Notes: generated by a model not told the origin, from the letters alone. Positions 16,844 through 25,975 are shown, counted from the first letter of the stretch. The stretch: 64,000 nt of DNA from an uncultured Eubacteriales bacterium (GCA_900544575.1 UQVO01000008.1:1-64000); one strand, 5' to 3'. Numbers and translations are program-made.

Positions 16844-18304
16844 ATGGTAAAGGACCTTACGCAGGGCAAACCCGCAAAAGTGCTGTGGCTGTTTTGCCTG
16901 CCCATACTGATAAGCGCTGTTTTCCAGCAGTTCTATAATATGGCGGACAGCATAATCGCCGGCAAAGTGCTGGGCGAAGAGGCTCTTGCCGCCGTCGGCG
17001 CGTCCTATCCGCTGACCACGATTTTCATCGCCGTCGCGTTCGGGTTCAACCTGGGGTGTTCGGCAGTCGTTTCCAAACTGTTCGGCGAAAAGAATTTCCG
17101 CGACCTCCGTTCGGGGGTTTCGACGGTGATGATTGCGTCCGCCGTCATAGGCGTCGTGCTCACTGCCGCAGGCGTGGGCGCGGGGCGTGCGGTTATGCAG
17201 CTGCTCGACACTCCCGCGGACATTATGGACGACGCGATGATGTATCTTTACATCTACATCGGCGGCTTTCTTTTCGTGCTCGTTTACAACGTGTGCACGG
17301 GCGTATTCTCCGCGCTCGGCGACAGCAGAACTCCGCTTTATTTCCTCGTCGCGTCCAGCGTTGCGAACGTCGGGCTAGACCTCATTTTCACGATGGTCGT
17401 GCCGATGGGCGTTGCGGGGCTTGCGTGGGCGACGTTCATATGTCAGGGGCTTGCGGGGCTCATATGTATGGCGACTATGTTCGCGCGCGTACGCAAACTT
17501 CCCTGCGAGGAAAAGGTGCCCGTGTTCTCGTTCAGACTGCTGGGGGATATGTTCTATGTCGCAATACCCAGCGTCATACAGCAATGCGTGGTTTCCGTCG
17601 GAAATCTGCTCATACAATGGCTGGTCAACGGCTACGGTTCTTCCGTGCTCGCCGGATACAGCGCCGCCATCAAGCTCAACACCTTCCTCGTCACGACCAT
17701 CAACACAGTGTCGGGCGGGCTTACCAACTTCGCCGCGCAGAACCTCGGCGCGGGCGAATTGAAGCGCACAAAGCGCGGCACTTATCTCGGCTTGTCAATG
17801 GCGCTCGTGATGGTGCTGCCGTTTACGCTGCTTTATTCGCTTATGCCCGAAACGATGCTGGGCTTGTTCCTGGAAGAGAGCAGCGCCTCTGCGCTTTCCA
17901 CCGGCGTCAGCTTCCTTACCATAGTCCCGCCGTTTTATATCGCGGTCGCCTGCAAGATTATGTTCGACGCAGTGCTTCGCGGCGCGCAGAGTATGACTTC
18001 GTTTATGTTTGCCACGCTTACCGACCTTGTCATCCGCGTCGCATTGTGCTTTGCGCTCGACCCGGTGCTCGGCATAGAGGGTATATGGTGGTCGTGGCCG
18101 ATAGGCTGGGGCATTTCCACCTGCATTTCCGTCGTGCTGTACTACACCGGAAGGTGGTACAAATCGCCGCGCGCCCGTGCCAAATTCGCCGCTCTCGCCG
18201 CGCTTTACGAAAGCGAGCACCCTTCCGACGGCGCGACCCGCACGACCCGAAGCCGCGGCGGCACGGACAGAGGACATCACCGCCGTCACATAATTCACGC
18301 ATAA
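16844..18304 (+). CDS. MATE-family efflux transporter
   Basis: A 486-residue inner-membrane exporter of the MATE family, expelling drugs or metabolites against Na+ or H+. It starts MVKDLTQGKPAKVLWLFCLP, the usual opening of the DinF/NorM-like bacterial branch, and has about 12 hydrophobic segments in two similar halves (second half from about residue 235). The last 35 residues form a basic, His/Arg-rich cytoplasmic tail. Length is slightly above the 450-residue norm. Substrate unknown; the divergent LysR gene suggests inducible expression. Confidence 0.92.
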   Translation: MVKDLTQGKPAKVLWLFCLPILISAVFQQFYNMADSIIAGKVLGEEALAAVGASYPLTTIFIAVAFGFNLGCSAVVSKLFGEKNFRDLRSGVSTVMIASAVIGVVLTAAGVGAGRAVMQLLDTPADIMDDAMMYLYIYIGGFLFVLVYNVCTGVFSALGDSRTPLYFLVASSVANVGLDLIFTMVVPMGVAGLAWATFICQGLAGLICMATMFARVRKLPCEEKVPVFSFRLLGDMFYVAIPSVIQQCVVSVGNLLIQWLVNGYGSSVLAGYSAAIKLNTFLVTTINTVSGGLTNFAAQNLGAGELKRTKRGTYLGLSMALVMVLPFTLLYSLMPETMLGLFLEESSASALSTGVSFLTIVPPFYIAVACKIMFDAVLRGAQSMTSFMFATLTDLVIRVALCFALDPVLGIEGIWWSWPIGWGISTCISVVLYYTGRWYKSPRARAKFAALAALYESEHPSDGATRTTRSRGGTDRGHHRRHIIHA

Positions 18305-18314
18305 CCCAAAACGC

Positions 18315-18343
18315 TTGCAAAATGCTTTGCGATATTGTAGAAT
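18315..18343 (+). promoter_or_regulatory. promoter of tRNA-Ser
   Basis: TTGCAA at 18315-18320, 17 bases, TAGAAT at 18338-18343, 13 bases before the mature tRNA 5' end. Confidence 0.75.
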
Positions 18344-18356
18344 AACACGGCAGGTT

Positions 18357-18445
18357 GGAAGCGTATCGAAGTGGTCATAACGAGCCGCACTCGAAATGCG
18401 GTGACGGGCAACCGTCCGCGAGTTCGAATCTCGCCGCTTCCGCCA
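18357..18445 (+). tRNA. tRNA-Ser (anticodon CGA)
   Basis: An 89-base class II tRNA with encoded CCA. Acceptor GGAAGCG pairs with CGCTTCC; the anticodon stem CCGCA/TGCGG holds the loop CTCGAAA, anticodon CGA for UCG codons. A long variable arm (GACGGGCAACCGTC) and the T loop GTTCGAATC confirm a serine tRNA. It has its own promoter and terminator. Confidence 0.97.
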
Positions 18446-18478
18446 AAGGCGCAGTCTGACGACTGCGCCTTATTCTTT
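18446..18478 (+). terminator. terminator of tRNA-Ser
   Basis: AAGGCGCAGTC (18446-18456), TGAC loop, GACTGCGCCTT (18461-18471), then ATTCTTT; directly abuts the CCA end. Confidence 0.9.
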
Positions 18479-18594
18479 ACGGCGAGCTTCCGCACTCTGT
18501 GGCGTGACGCGGACTGCGTAGAAACGGCGGCTTTCCCGTGCGGCGGGGATTTGCGTTGGGTGGGAGCGGAGTGAAGTTAGCCGCGGCTATCGCG

Positions 18595-18624
18595 TTGACA
18601 ATCCGCCGCGGCGTCGCATATGAT
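18595..18624 (+). promoter_or_regulatory. promoter of the DUF3793-flavodoxin operon
   Basis: TTGACA at 18595-18600, 18 bases, TATGAT at 18619-18624. The remainder of the gap 18479-18735 shows no gene. Confidence 0.7.
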
Positions 18625-18735
18625 GAAAGTGCGGAAAGCGAAGGCTTTCTTTTTTGAAAGACGCGAGTTCGCATATGCGAACTAAGTGTGCGGACGAAAT
18701 TTAAGGTTCGTTGGAAGTGCGAGCGGAGGAGTGGA

Positions 18736-19275
18736 GTGAGCGAAGCGGAATACAGCCTGTGCAAGAACTGCTGCCTTACTCTCGGCAGTCTGAAAGCGGG
18801 GAGTCTGTTCACCTGTCCCGACGCTTGCAGGCGGCACATCCGCGCCTGTCTCGGGAAATTCCGCGAAAGGGGCATACGCTTTGCCGAGATGAACGAGTTC
18901 GGCGGGAAGAGGCTCTTTTACGTTTACAACGCCGCGATGACGGAGGCTCTGTTGCGCGACGCGGAAACGGCGGAATTTCTCGAAAGCCGCGGATACGACT
19001 GCGCGAGCCTGCATTCCGCAGTCGCGGAACTGCGGGCGCGCATACGCCGCGGGGGAGAGTTCCCGCACGAGATAGGCGTATTTCTGGGATATGCGCTGGA
19101 CGACGTCAAGGCGTTTATCGCCGACCCCGCCGGCGGAGAGCTCATAGCCGGGTATTGGAAAGTCTATTCCGACGTCCCCGCGAAAAAGAAACTCTTCGGC
19201 GCATACCGCAGCTACTGCGAAAACGTATTCGGAAAACTTGTGAGCGGGCAGCCTCTGCTCACCCTGTTTCAATAA
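18736..19275 (+). CDS. DUF3793 family protein
   Basis: A 179-residue cytoplasmic protein. The DUF3793 signature FPHEIGVFLGYALDDVKAFI is at about 108-127, followed by GYWKVYSD; the N-terminal half has KAGSLFT and a cluster of cysteines (CKNCC, CPDAC, AC). The GTG start at 18736 follows GAGGAG; longer readings run into the promoter leader. DUF3793 genes are known to sit next to flavodoxin genes in Firmicutes, as here (18-base gap), so a role in flavin or iron-linked electron transfer is inferred. No biochemical function is established. Confidence 0.85.
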   Translation: MSEAEYSLCKNCCLTLGSLKAGSLFTCPDACRRHIRACLGKFRERGIRFAEMNEFGGKRLFYVYNAAMTEALLRDAETAEFLESRGYDCASLHSAVAELRARIRRGGEFPHEIGVFLGYALDDVKAFIADPAGGELIAGYWKVYSDVPAKKKLFGAYRSYCENVFGKLVSGQPLLTLFQ

Positions 19276-19293
19276 AACACAAGGAGAACGTTG

Positions 19294-19716
19294 ATGAAAG
19301 TCGGAATAGTTTACTGGTCCGGAACGGGCAACACGGAACGGATGGCGGAAGCGGTCGCCGAAGGCGCGAAGGGCGCGGGGGCGGAAGTCGCTTTGCTCAA
19401 CGTGTCCGAAGCGGACGCGGGAGTGCTGGACAACGACGTAGTGCTTTTCGGGTGTCCCGCTATGGGAGCGGAAGAGCTGGAAGAAACGGAATTCGAGCCT
19501 TTCTTTGCGGGCTTGGAACCGAAACTTGCGGGCAGACGCATAGGGCTGTTCGGTTCGTACGAATGGGCGGACGGCGAATGGATGCGCATCTGGCAGCAGC
19601 GCGCGGAGGATGACGGCGCGGTGATGATTGCGGACGGCGTGACGGCGTACGGTTCGCCCGACGCAGCGGCGGTGGCGGAGTGCAGGGCGCTCGGCGAAAA
19701 AGCCGCAAAAGGATGA
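19294..19716 (+). CDS. flavodoxin
   Basis: A 140-residue FMN-binding electron carrier. The phosphate-binding loop YWSGTGNTERMA is at residues 7-18, and the 60s and 90s isoalloxazine loops are recognisable (GCPAMGAEEL, GSYEWADGEW). Length and motifs match short-chain flavodoxins. AAGGAGAACG precedes the ATG at 19294. It is the second gene after DUF3793. Flavodoxin can replace ferredoxin when iron is scarce. Confidence 0.95.
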   Translation: MKVGIVYWSGTGNTERMAEAVAEGAKGAGAEVALLNVSEADAGVLDNDVVLFGCPAMGAEELEETEFEPFFAGLEPKLAGRRIGLFGSYEWADGEWMRIWQQRAEDDGAVMIADGVTAYGSPDAAAVAECRALGEKAAKG

Positions 19717-19758
19717 CAAAATTTTCCACGGAAAGTTAAAGCTGTAAGACCTCGGCGG

Positions 19759-19787
19759 AGGCGGAGCGGCTGTCGCTCCGCCTTTTG
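19759..19787 (+). terminator. terminator after flavodoxin
   Basis: AGGCGGAGCG (19759-19768), GCTGT loop, CGCTCCGCCT (19774-19783), then TTT. Confidence 0.85.
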
Positions 19788-19842
19788 CCTTGCCCCGAAA
19801 TGCCGCGAAAACTTTTCAGGCGGCAAACGACAGAATTTTTTC

Positions 19843-19871
19843 TTGAAAAAGAGGGTAAAAAAGGTTATCAT
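19843..19871 (+). promoter_or_regulatory. promoter of the beta-mannosidase gene
   Basis: TTGAAA at 19843-19848, 17 bases, TATCAT at 19866-19871. Confidence 0.7.
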
Positions 19872-19922
19872 TTTTTCAGCAGTACAAGCGCGCCGCGCCA
19901 ACGCGTGCGGCACGGAGGATTT

Positions 19923-22469
19923 ATGATTGACCTTAACGGCAGATGGACGCTCAAAAACGTCGCGGACAATATGGAATACGCCGCGCAAGTGCCTTCCTGC
20001 AATTATCTCGACCTTATGGCGAACGGCGCCATAGAAGACCCGTTCAAGGGCACCAACGAAAAGGACTGCCTTTGGGTGGCGGAGAACGATTGGAGCTGGT
20101 TCAGACACTTCGAGGTGACCGCGGAGGAGCTGTCCGCGGACAGGCTGGTGCTGGTGTGCGAACAGCTTGATACGCTTGCGACGGTGCTTGTCAACCGCGA
20201 AGCGGTGGCGTATGCGGACAACTGCCACGTGCGGCACGAATTCGACATCAAAAAGTTTCTGAAAGCAGGGAAAAACCAAATCGAAATAATAATTTCTTCG
20301 CCCGTTAAATACATCTCGGAACAGCGCGCCCTCTACCGCACTCCCGCAAACCCCAACGGCATAGACGGAATAGACCGCATACGCAAGCCGCAGAGTCATT
20401 TCGGGTGGGACTGGGGTCCCGTGCTTCCTCCGAGCGGAATTACGGGCAGCATTTACATAGACGTGCGCAACGCCGCGCATATAAACGAGTTTGCGGTCAC
20501 GCAGACGCATGACGGCGGGACGGTCGGAGTGCGGTTCGACGTGGCGGCGGAAAGGCTCAACGACAGAGCGGCGCCCGCCTTAACCGCGGAACTCGTGTGC
20601 CCCGACGGCAGAGTGCTTTCCGCGCGCAGGGAGTATGCGGACAAGAGCACGTTCTGTTTCACCGTACCCGACCCCGAACTGTGGTGGCCCAACGGTATGA
20701 CCGCAAGAAAAGAGCAGCCCCTCTACGAGTGCAGGGTGCGCCTGGAAGAAAACGGGACGACGGTGTCGGCGCAGAGCAAAAAGATTGGGTTGAGAAAGAT
20801 AGAGCTCGACAGAAGCGCGGACGCGTACGGCAGCAATTTCCGTTTCGTAGTCAACGGCAAAAGGGTGTTCTGCAAAGGAGCGAACCTCATCCCCTTCGAC
20901 AGTTTCGACACCCGCACCGACGCCGCGAAGCTGGAACATTACGTCCGCGCGGCGGCGGAAGCGAACTTCAATATGATACGCGTCTGGGGCGGCGGCTACT
21001 ATGCGTCGGACGCGCTGCTCGACCTCTGCGACCGCTACGGCATAATGATATGGCAGGACTTTATGTTCGCCTGTATGGTGTATCCGTTCTATGAACCGAA
21101 TTTTCTCGCCAATGTGCAGAAAGAGGTGTTTTTCAACGTAAAACGTATTCGTGAACACGCTTGTCTTGCGGTCTGGTGCGGAAACAACGAGATAGAGGCG
21201 ATGAGCAATCTCTGGGCGCTTTATCCCAAATCGATGCGCTGGAACGAGGAGTTTTTCTATCGCATTCTGCCCGAGTGGGTCGCCGTGCTCGACCGCGATA
21301 CGGCGTATATCCCCACTTCCCCTTGCGGCACGTCGCAGTGCAAAAACGTACAGAGCGACAAGATAGGCGACACCCATCTCTGGGCGGTATGGCACGGGTT
21401 GCAGCCGCTGGATTATTACCGCAGGCGCCCCACGCGTTTTTGCAGCGAGTTCGGCTTCGAGTCGCTGCCCGACGAAAAGACGCTGCGCTTTTATGCGTCG
21501 CCCGAAGATTACAGCCTCGACTCTCCCGTCTTCAACGCGCACCAGAAGTGCGCCAGCGGCAACAAGAAGATGGTGTATTACATCGCCTCGCGCTTCGACC
21601 TGCCCAAAGAGTTTTCGGACTACGTCTACCTTTCGCAGATTTGCCAGAGCGAATGCGTGCGCGACGCGACGGAATTCTGGCGGCGCAATCCCGACCGTTG
21701 CAACGGGTCGCTGTTCTGGCAGTTCAACGACTGCTGGCCCGTGTGTTCCTGGGCGTCCGTGGACTATTTCGGCAACTATAAGTGCCTGCAATACCGCGCG
21801 AAGCACTTCTTTGCTCCCGTGCACGTGCAGACTGTGGCGGACAAAAACGGGATGAAAGTCGTCTTCGTCAACGACTCGGCGGAAAAATTCGCGGGGAGCG
21901 TCAAAGTCGAGGTCGCGTCTTTCGGCGTAGAAAAGGTTTACGCGGGCAGTTTCCCCGTCGAAGCGGAGAGCGGTTTCAATGCGGAATTGTGCTCGCTGTC
22001 CGCAGAAGAGTTGGGCGGGGCGGGAAAACTGCGCGAATGTTATGTCGTCGCAACCGTCACGGACGGCAGCGGCAGGGAAACGGAGCGCAGCACCGCGCTG
22101 TTTTTCAACGAAAACAAGCTGCGCCTGCCCGCGGCAAACGTCAGGGCGGAAGTCGTCGGCACGGAGGACGGCAGAGCGGTGATTGAGGTTTCGTCGGACA
22201 AATATGCGCGCTTCGTGCGCCTTTACACCGACATTACGACCGCGCCTTTCGACGACAATTTCTTCGACCTTCTCCCCGGAGAGAAAAAGAGGGTCACGGT
22301 GTCTCTCGGCGGCGCGGACGCCGCGGAGTTTGCCGCGTCTTTGAAAGTCAGACATCTGGCGCAAGTCGAAAAAGGGGAAAGCCGTTTCGTACAGAACCTG
22401 AAACGCCTGTCCATTTTCCTCATTCCCATCAACTTTTTCTCTTACATCTATTACCGCTGGCTCATCTGA
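19923..22469 (+). CDS. GH2-family beta-mannosidase
   Basis: An 848-residue retaining glycosidase that removes terminal beta-mannose from mannan or N-glycan oligosaccharides. The fold order is clear: sugar-binding jelly roll (MIDLNGRWTLK, HFGWDWGPVLPPSGI near 160-175), immunoglobulin-like domain, then the TIM barrel (NMIRVWGGGYY). The acid/base is Glu423 in WCGNNEIE and the nucleophile is Glu509 in CSEFGFES, both as in family 2 mannosidases. C-terminal beta domains follow. No signal peptide, so it acts inside the cell on imported oligosaccharides. The start at 19923 follows CGGAGG. No mannoside transporter is adjacent. Confidence 0.93.
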   Translation: MIDLNGRWTLKNVADNMEYAAQVPSCNYLDLMANGAIEDPFKGTNEKDCLWVAENDWSWFRHFEVTAEELSADRLVLVCEQLDTLATVLVNREAVAYADNCHVRHEFDIKKFLKAGKNQIEIIISSPVKYISEQRALYRTPANPNGIDGIDRIRKPQSHFGWDWGPVLPPSGITGSIYIDVRNAAHINEFAVTQTHDGGTVGVRFDVAAERLNDRAAPALTAELVCPDGRVLSARREYADKSTFCFTVPDPELWWPNGMTARKEQPLYECRVRLEENGTTVSAQSKKIGLRKIELDRSADAYGSNFRFVVNGKRVFCKGANLIPFDSFDTRTDAAKLEHYVRAAAEANFNMIRVWGGGYYASDALLDLCDRYGIMIWQDFMFACMVYPFYEPNFLANVQKEVFFNVKRIREHACLAVWCGNNEIEAMSNLWALYPKSMRWNEEFFYRILPEWVAVLDRDTAYIPTSPCGTSQCKNVQSDKIGDTHLWAVWHGLQPLDYYRRRPTRFCSEFGFESLPDEKTLRFYASPEDYSLDSPVFNAHQKCASGNKKMVYYIASRFDLPKEFSDYVYLSQICQSECVRDATEFWRRNPDRCNGSLFWQFNDCWPVCSWASVDYFGNYKCLQYRAKHFFAPVHVQTVADKNGMKVVFVNDSAEKFAGSVKVEVASFGVEKVYAGSFPVEAESGFNAELCSLSAEELGGAGKLRECYVVATVTDGSGRETERSTALFFNENKLRLPAANVRAEVVGTEDGRAVIEVSSDKYARFVRLYTDITTAPFDDNFFDLLPGEKKRVTVSLGGADAAEFAASLKVRHLAQVEKGESRFVQNLKRLSIFLIPINFFSYIYYRWLI

Positions 22470-22691
22470 CGGCGGCGAAAACGGAAGATACGGCGCGCGG
22501 CAACTGCCGCGCGCTTTCGTTTCGGAACGCGCCGACGGTGAGGGCGGAACACAAGGGGCGCGGCGGGCGACTTTCCCGTCCGCAAACGTCCCGTCCGGTC
22601 TGACGATTGCCGACTTCTGAAAGCGCGCGGGCGCACATTTTGTCGCGCGGTCCGCGCGGGCAGAGTGCGGAAAGTATGATATCTCTTTTTC

Positions 22692-22719
22692 TTGACAAAA
22701 TGCGTAAGTCGGATAAAAT
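22692..22719 (+). promoter_or_regulatory. promoter of the copper operon
   Basis: TTGACA at 22692-22697, 16 bases, TAAAAT at 22714-22719. The rest of 22470-22691 carries no gene. Confidence 0.75.
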
Positions 22720-22728
22720 AAGATATGA

Positions 22729-22748
22729 CCACACCCCCGTGGGGTATT
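22729..22748 (+). promoter_or_regulatory. CsoR-type operator
   Basis: ACCCC-CGT-GGGGT (22733-22745) within an A/T context is a G/C-tract dyad of the kind bound by CsoR tetramers. It lies about 14 bases past the -10, covering the transcription start region. The csoR gene is in the same operon. Confidence 0.75.
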
Positions 22749-22802
22749 CGCGCGTATGTATAGGTACAATAAATGCAAGACGGGCGCGACGGAGGCGGAA
22801 AT

Positions 22803-25427
22803 TTGACAAAGCGGAAATTCATCGTTACGGGAATGACTTGTTCGGCGTGTTCGTCGCACGTCGAGCGTGCCGTCGGCAAACTTGACGGCGTAAAGCGCGC
22901 GTCAGTCAATCTGCTGACGGGGTCGATGACCGCCGAATACGACGAAAGCAAACTCGGAGTGCAGGACATTGTGGACGCCGTCGTCAAAGCGGGTTACGGC
23001 GCGGAGGCGGAGGACGAAAGGGCGGAGGAGCGCACGGCGTCTCAGGCCGCCGCAGGCGAACGCGCAAAGCAGCGCGCTTCCGCGACGAAGGAAATGCGGA
23101 CGCGGCTCATCGTGTCGCTGGTCTTTATGGTGGTGCTGATGTATGTCGGAATGGGGCATATGTTCGGCGCGCCGCTGCCGTCCTTCCTTACGGGCACGCG
23201 GAACGCGGTGTCTTACGCGTTGCTGCAAATTCTGCTTTGCACTCCCATACTCTACGTCAACAGGTCTTATTTCATCAACGGTTTCAAGCGGCTTTTCACG
23301 CTGTCGCCCAATATGGATTCTCTCATAGCGGTGGGGTCGGCGGCGTCCCTTATCTACGGCATATTCGCGATATTCCGTATGAGCTACGGATTGGGAGCGG
23401 GCGACACCGCGCTTGTGGAGAGATATCTCCACGACCTTTATTTCGAGTCGGCGGGGATGATTCTTGCGCTGGTCACCGTGGGCAAGTATCTCGAAAGCCT
23501 CTCCAAGCGCCGCACGGGCGACGCGCTCGACAAATTGCGCGGGCTGGTGCCCAAGGGGGCGATTGTGCTCCGTGACGGAGAGGAAGTCGAAGTGGACAGC
23601 GAAACGCTTGCGGCGGGGGATACGGTGGTCGTCAAGGCGGGGATGGCCGTGCCCGCCGACGCGGAGGTCACGGACGGTCACGCTTTCGTGGACGAGAGCG
23701 CGATAAGCGGGGAGAGCGTCCCCGTCGAAAAGACGGCGGGTGCGAAGCTCATAGGCGGCACGGTGAACCGCACGGGATACGTCACCGCGCGCGTGACCGC
23801 AGTCGGAGGAGAGAGCGTGCTCGCCAAAATAATCAAACTCGTGGAAGACGCGGGCGCGGACAAGGCGCCGATTGCGAAGACGGCGGACAAGATAGCGGGC
23901 GTGTTCGTGCCCGTTGTTATGGGCATAGCCCTCGTGGTGTTTATAGGCTGGCTTGCGGGCGGATACGCCTTCGAACACGCGCTCACCTGCGCAATCTCCG
24001 TGCTCGTCATTTCCTGCCCCTGCGCGCTCGGGCTGGCGACTCCCGTCGCCATAATGGTCGGCACGGGCAAGGGCGCTGAAAGCGGAGTGCTGTTCAAGAG
24101 CGGAGAAGCGCTCGAAACTCTGCACAAAGTGAAATACGCGGTGTTCGACAAGACGGGGACAATCACGGAGGGCGCGCCCGAAGTCGCCGAGATAACCTTG
24201 CGCGAAAAGGATTTGATTTCCGTTGTGGCGGGGATAGAGAGCAGGAGCGAACATCCCCTCGGAGAGGCGGTCGTCGCGTACGCGAGAGCGGAGGGCATAC
24301 CGCTTGCGGAAGCGGAGGATTTCCGTACGCTGCCCGGTATGGGCGTGGTCGCGACGGTGAACGGAGCGCGTTACGCCGTGGGCAACGCCGCGCTTATGCG
24401 CGAAAGCGGTGCGGAGGAGTCCGAATACGGCGCGGAACTCGCCCGCGTTTCGGAGGAGGGCAAAACTCCGCTGCTCGTCGCCCGCGACGGGAAGTACGTC
24501 GGGCTCATCGCCACGGCGGACAGGATAAAACCCAACAGCAGGCTCGCCGTGGCGGAGCTGAAAAAACTCGGGGTGCGCACCGTTATGCTCACGGGCGACA
24601 ACGAGCGCACCGCAAGAGCGATAGCGGCGCAGGCGGGCATCGACGAAGTGTTTGCGGGAGTGCTCCCCGGCGACAAGGAAGCAAAGATTGCCGAACTGCA
24701 AAAAGACGGCAGAGTGGCTATGGTCGGCGACGGCATAAACGACGCGCCCGCGCTCACGCGTGCGGACGTCGGCATAGCGATAGGCAGCGGCAGCGACATA
24801 GCCGTGGAGAGCGCGGACGTGGTGCTCGTAAAAAACGACCCTCTCGACGTAGTCACCGCGATTAGGCTTTCGCGCAGCACGATGCGCAACATCAGGGAAA
24901 ATCTCTTTTGGGCGCTGTTTTACAACTCACTCTGCATCCCGCTTGCGGCGGGGGTGTTTTACGTTCCGTTCGGAGTGAGGCTCACCCCTATGATAGGGGC
25001 GGCGGCTATGAGCGTGTCCAGCATATTCGTGGTGTGCAACGCGCTCAGGCTCAAATTTTTCAGACCGACGCGGGCAAAATCCGAGTGCGCGGACGGAGCC
25101 TGCACCATAGCGGGCAAGGCGGACGGCACCGCCGACGGCGGCATATCAGATGAAATTTCTTCTGATGCGGAGAATGCAATAAACGATGTTAAAAGGAGCG
25201 AAAACAATATGAAAACCTATGTTTTGAGCATTGAAGGTATGATGTGCTCACATTGCACGGGCAGAGTGAGCAAGGCTCTTTCGGGCGTGGACGGAGTGAA
25301 AAACGTCGAGGTGTCGCTGGAAGAAAAGAACGCGGTCGTCACCGCTGACGAAAGCGTGACGGCGGACGCGCTGAAAGCGGCGGTCGAGGCGCAGGACTAT
25401 CCCGTGACGGAAGTCAGAGAAGGCTGA
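22803..25427 (+). CDS. copA: copper-exporting P1B ATPase with fused C-terminal CopZ domain
   Basis: An 874-residue Cu(I) pump. In order: N-terminal HMA domain (GMTCSACSS, Cys13 and Cys16), about eight membrane helices, actuator SGES, the SCPCALG metal-site helix (CPC 405-407), phosphorylation site DKTGT (Asp449), HPLG and GDGINDAP (about 642). After the last helices a polar linker leads to a second HMA domain (from Met803, SIEGMMCSHC). Most CopA proteins lack a C-terminal HMA. TTG 22803 is preferred because GGAGG precedes it; ATG 22773 is in frame and possible. First gene of the csoR-controlled operon. Confidence 0.94.
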   Translation: MTKRKFIVTGMTCSACSSHVERAVGKLDGVKRASVNLLTGSMTAEYDESKLGVQDIVDAVVKAGYGAEAEDERAEERTASQAAAGERAKQRASATKEMRTRLIVSLVFMVVLMYVGMGHMFGAPLPSFLTGTRNAVSYALLQILLCTPILYVNRSYFINGFKRLFTLSPNMDSLIAVGSAASLIYGIFAIFRMSYGLGAGDTALVERYLHDLYFESAGMILALVTVGKYLESLSKRRTGDALDKLRGLVPKGAIVLRDGEEVEVDSETLAAGDTVVVKAGMAVPADAEVTDGHAFVDESAISGESVPVEKTAGAKLIGGTVNRTGYVTARVTAVGGESVLAKIIKLVEDAGADKAPIAKTADKIAGVFVPVVMGIALVVFIGWLAGGYAFEHALTCAISVLVISCPCALGLATPVAIMVGTGKGAESGVLFKSGEALETLHKVKYAVFDKTGTITEGAPEVAEITLREKDLISVVAGIESRSEHPLGEAVVAYARAEGIPLAEAEDFRTLPGMGVVATVNGARYAVGNAALMRESGAEESEYGAELARVSEEGKTPLLVARDGKYVGLIATADRIKPNSRLAVAELKKLGVRTVMLTGDNERTARAIAAQAGIDEVFAGVLPGDKEAKIAELQKDGRVAMVGDGINDAPALTRADVGIAIGSGSDIAVESADVVLVKNDPLDVVTAIRLSRSTMRNIRENLFWALFYNSLCIPLAAGVFYVPFGVRLTPMIGAAAMSVSSIFVVCNALRLKFFRPTRAKSECADGACTIAGKADGTADGGISDEISSDAENAINDVKRSENNMKTYVLSIEGMMCSHCTGRVSKALSGVDGVKNVEVSLEEKNAVVTADESVTADALKAAVEAQDYPVTEVREG
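25191..25427 (+). other. internal ribosome site and CopZ-like coding segment inside copA
   Basis: AAAAGGAG at 25191-25198 lies 10 bases before an in-frame ATG (25209). From there 72 residues (MKTYVLSIEGMMCSHCTGRV onward) form a complete CopZ-sized copper chaperone with the CXXC site. The preceding 60 bases are AT-rich and read like an old intergenic region. Translation from 25209 would give free CopZ as well as the fusion. This is an inference; no protein data are available. Confidence 0.5.
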
Positions 25428-25443
25428 AAAGAGAGGAGAGAAT

Positions 25444-25704
25444 ATGGAACGGGACGACGCGAAACTCATCCGTCTGCTCAAAACCGCAGGCGGTCAGATT
25501 GAAGGTATCATCAAAATGATAGAAGACAAAAAGTACTGCATAGACATAAGCAATCAGATTATGGCTGCGCAGGCGATACTCGGGCGCGTCAACAAGGAAG
25601 TGCTCAACGCCCATCTTCATTCCTGCGTCCTCTCTTCAATCAGGAGCGGCGACGCCACGGAAAAGATGGATGAGATTGCGGCTGTGTTGGACAAACTCAT
25701 CTGA
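25444..25704 (+). CDS. csoR: CsoR-family copper-sensing repressor
   Basis: An 86-residue all-helical DUF156 protein, the normal CsoR size. The Cu(I) ligands are present: Cys near residue 32 (KKYCIDIS) and the His-X3-Cys pair in LHSCV (about 58-62). Copper binding releases it from DNA. It follows copA by 16 bases with GAGAGGAGAG upstream, so it is autoregulated through the operator at 22733-22745. Its C-terminal codons overlap the start of a large palindrome. Confidence 0.93.
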   Translation: MERDDAKLIRLLKTAGGQIEGIIKMIEDKKYCIDISNQIMAAQAILGRVNKEVLNAHLHSCVLSSIRSGDATEKMDEIAAVLDKLI

Positions 25705-25824
25705 CGCCGCCGTTCGGCGAATAACTTTGTCAGCCCCGCACGACAGACCTCTTATGTACGCCAAGTACACCGCGAGCCCTGTCGTGCGGGGCTTCCTCGT
25801 TCTTCATCCGAACGGCGGCGTCAG
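25701..25824. repeat. three-tier nested palindrome
   Basis: Outer arms of 17 bases (25701-25717 and 25808-25824, CTGACGCCGCCGTTCGG) are perfect complements. Inside, AGCCCCGCACGACAG (25732-25746) pairs perfectly with 25779-25793, and at the centre TGTAC/GTACA (25755-25759, 25765-25769) closes a 5-base loop. The outer left arm includes the csoR stop codon. There is no T tract, so it is not a simple terminator. It may be a dispersed repeat or a structured RNA. From 25825 to 25927 nothing else is seen. Confidence 0.8.
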
Positions 25825-25927
25825 CCGCCTTTATCCGTGATTTTCCGCGCGACACCTGTCAGGTGCGGAATATGTGTCGGCAGCAAGCCGCGTTAAGTCG
25901 GCGCGCGGCAATTCCCGTCGGCATAAT

Positions 25928-25957
25928 AAAAACGGACGCATTGCGCGTCCGTCTTTT
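25928..25957. terminator. terminator of the minus-strand membrane protein gene
   Basis: AAAAACGGACGC pairs with GCGTCCGTCTTTTT; on the minus strand it follows the stop codon at 25976 by about 20 bases. Confidence 0.8.
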
Positions 25958-25975
25958 TGTTGTGTCGGCGGAAAG

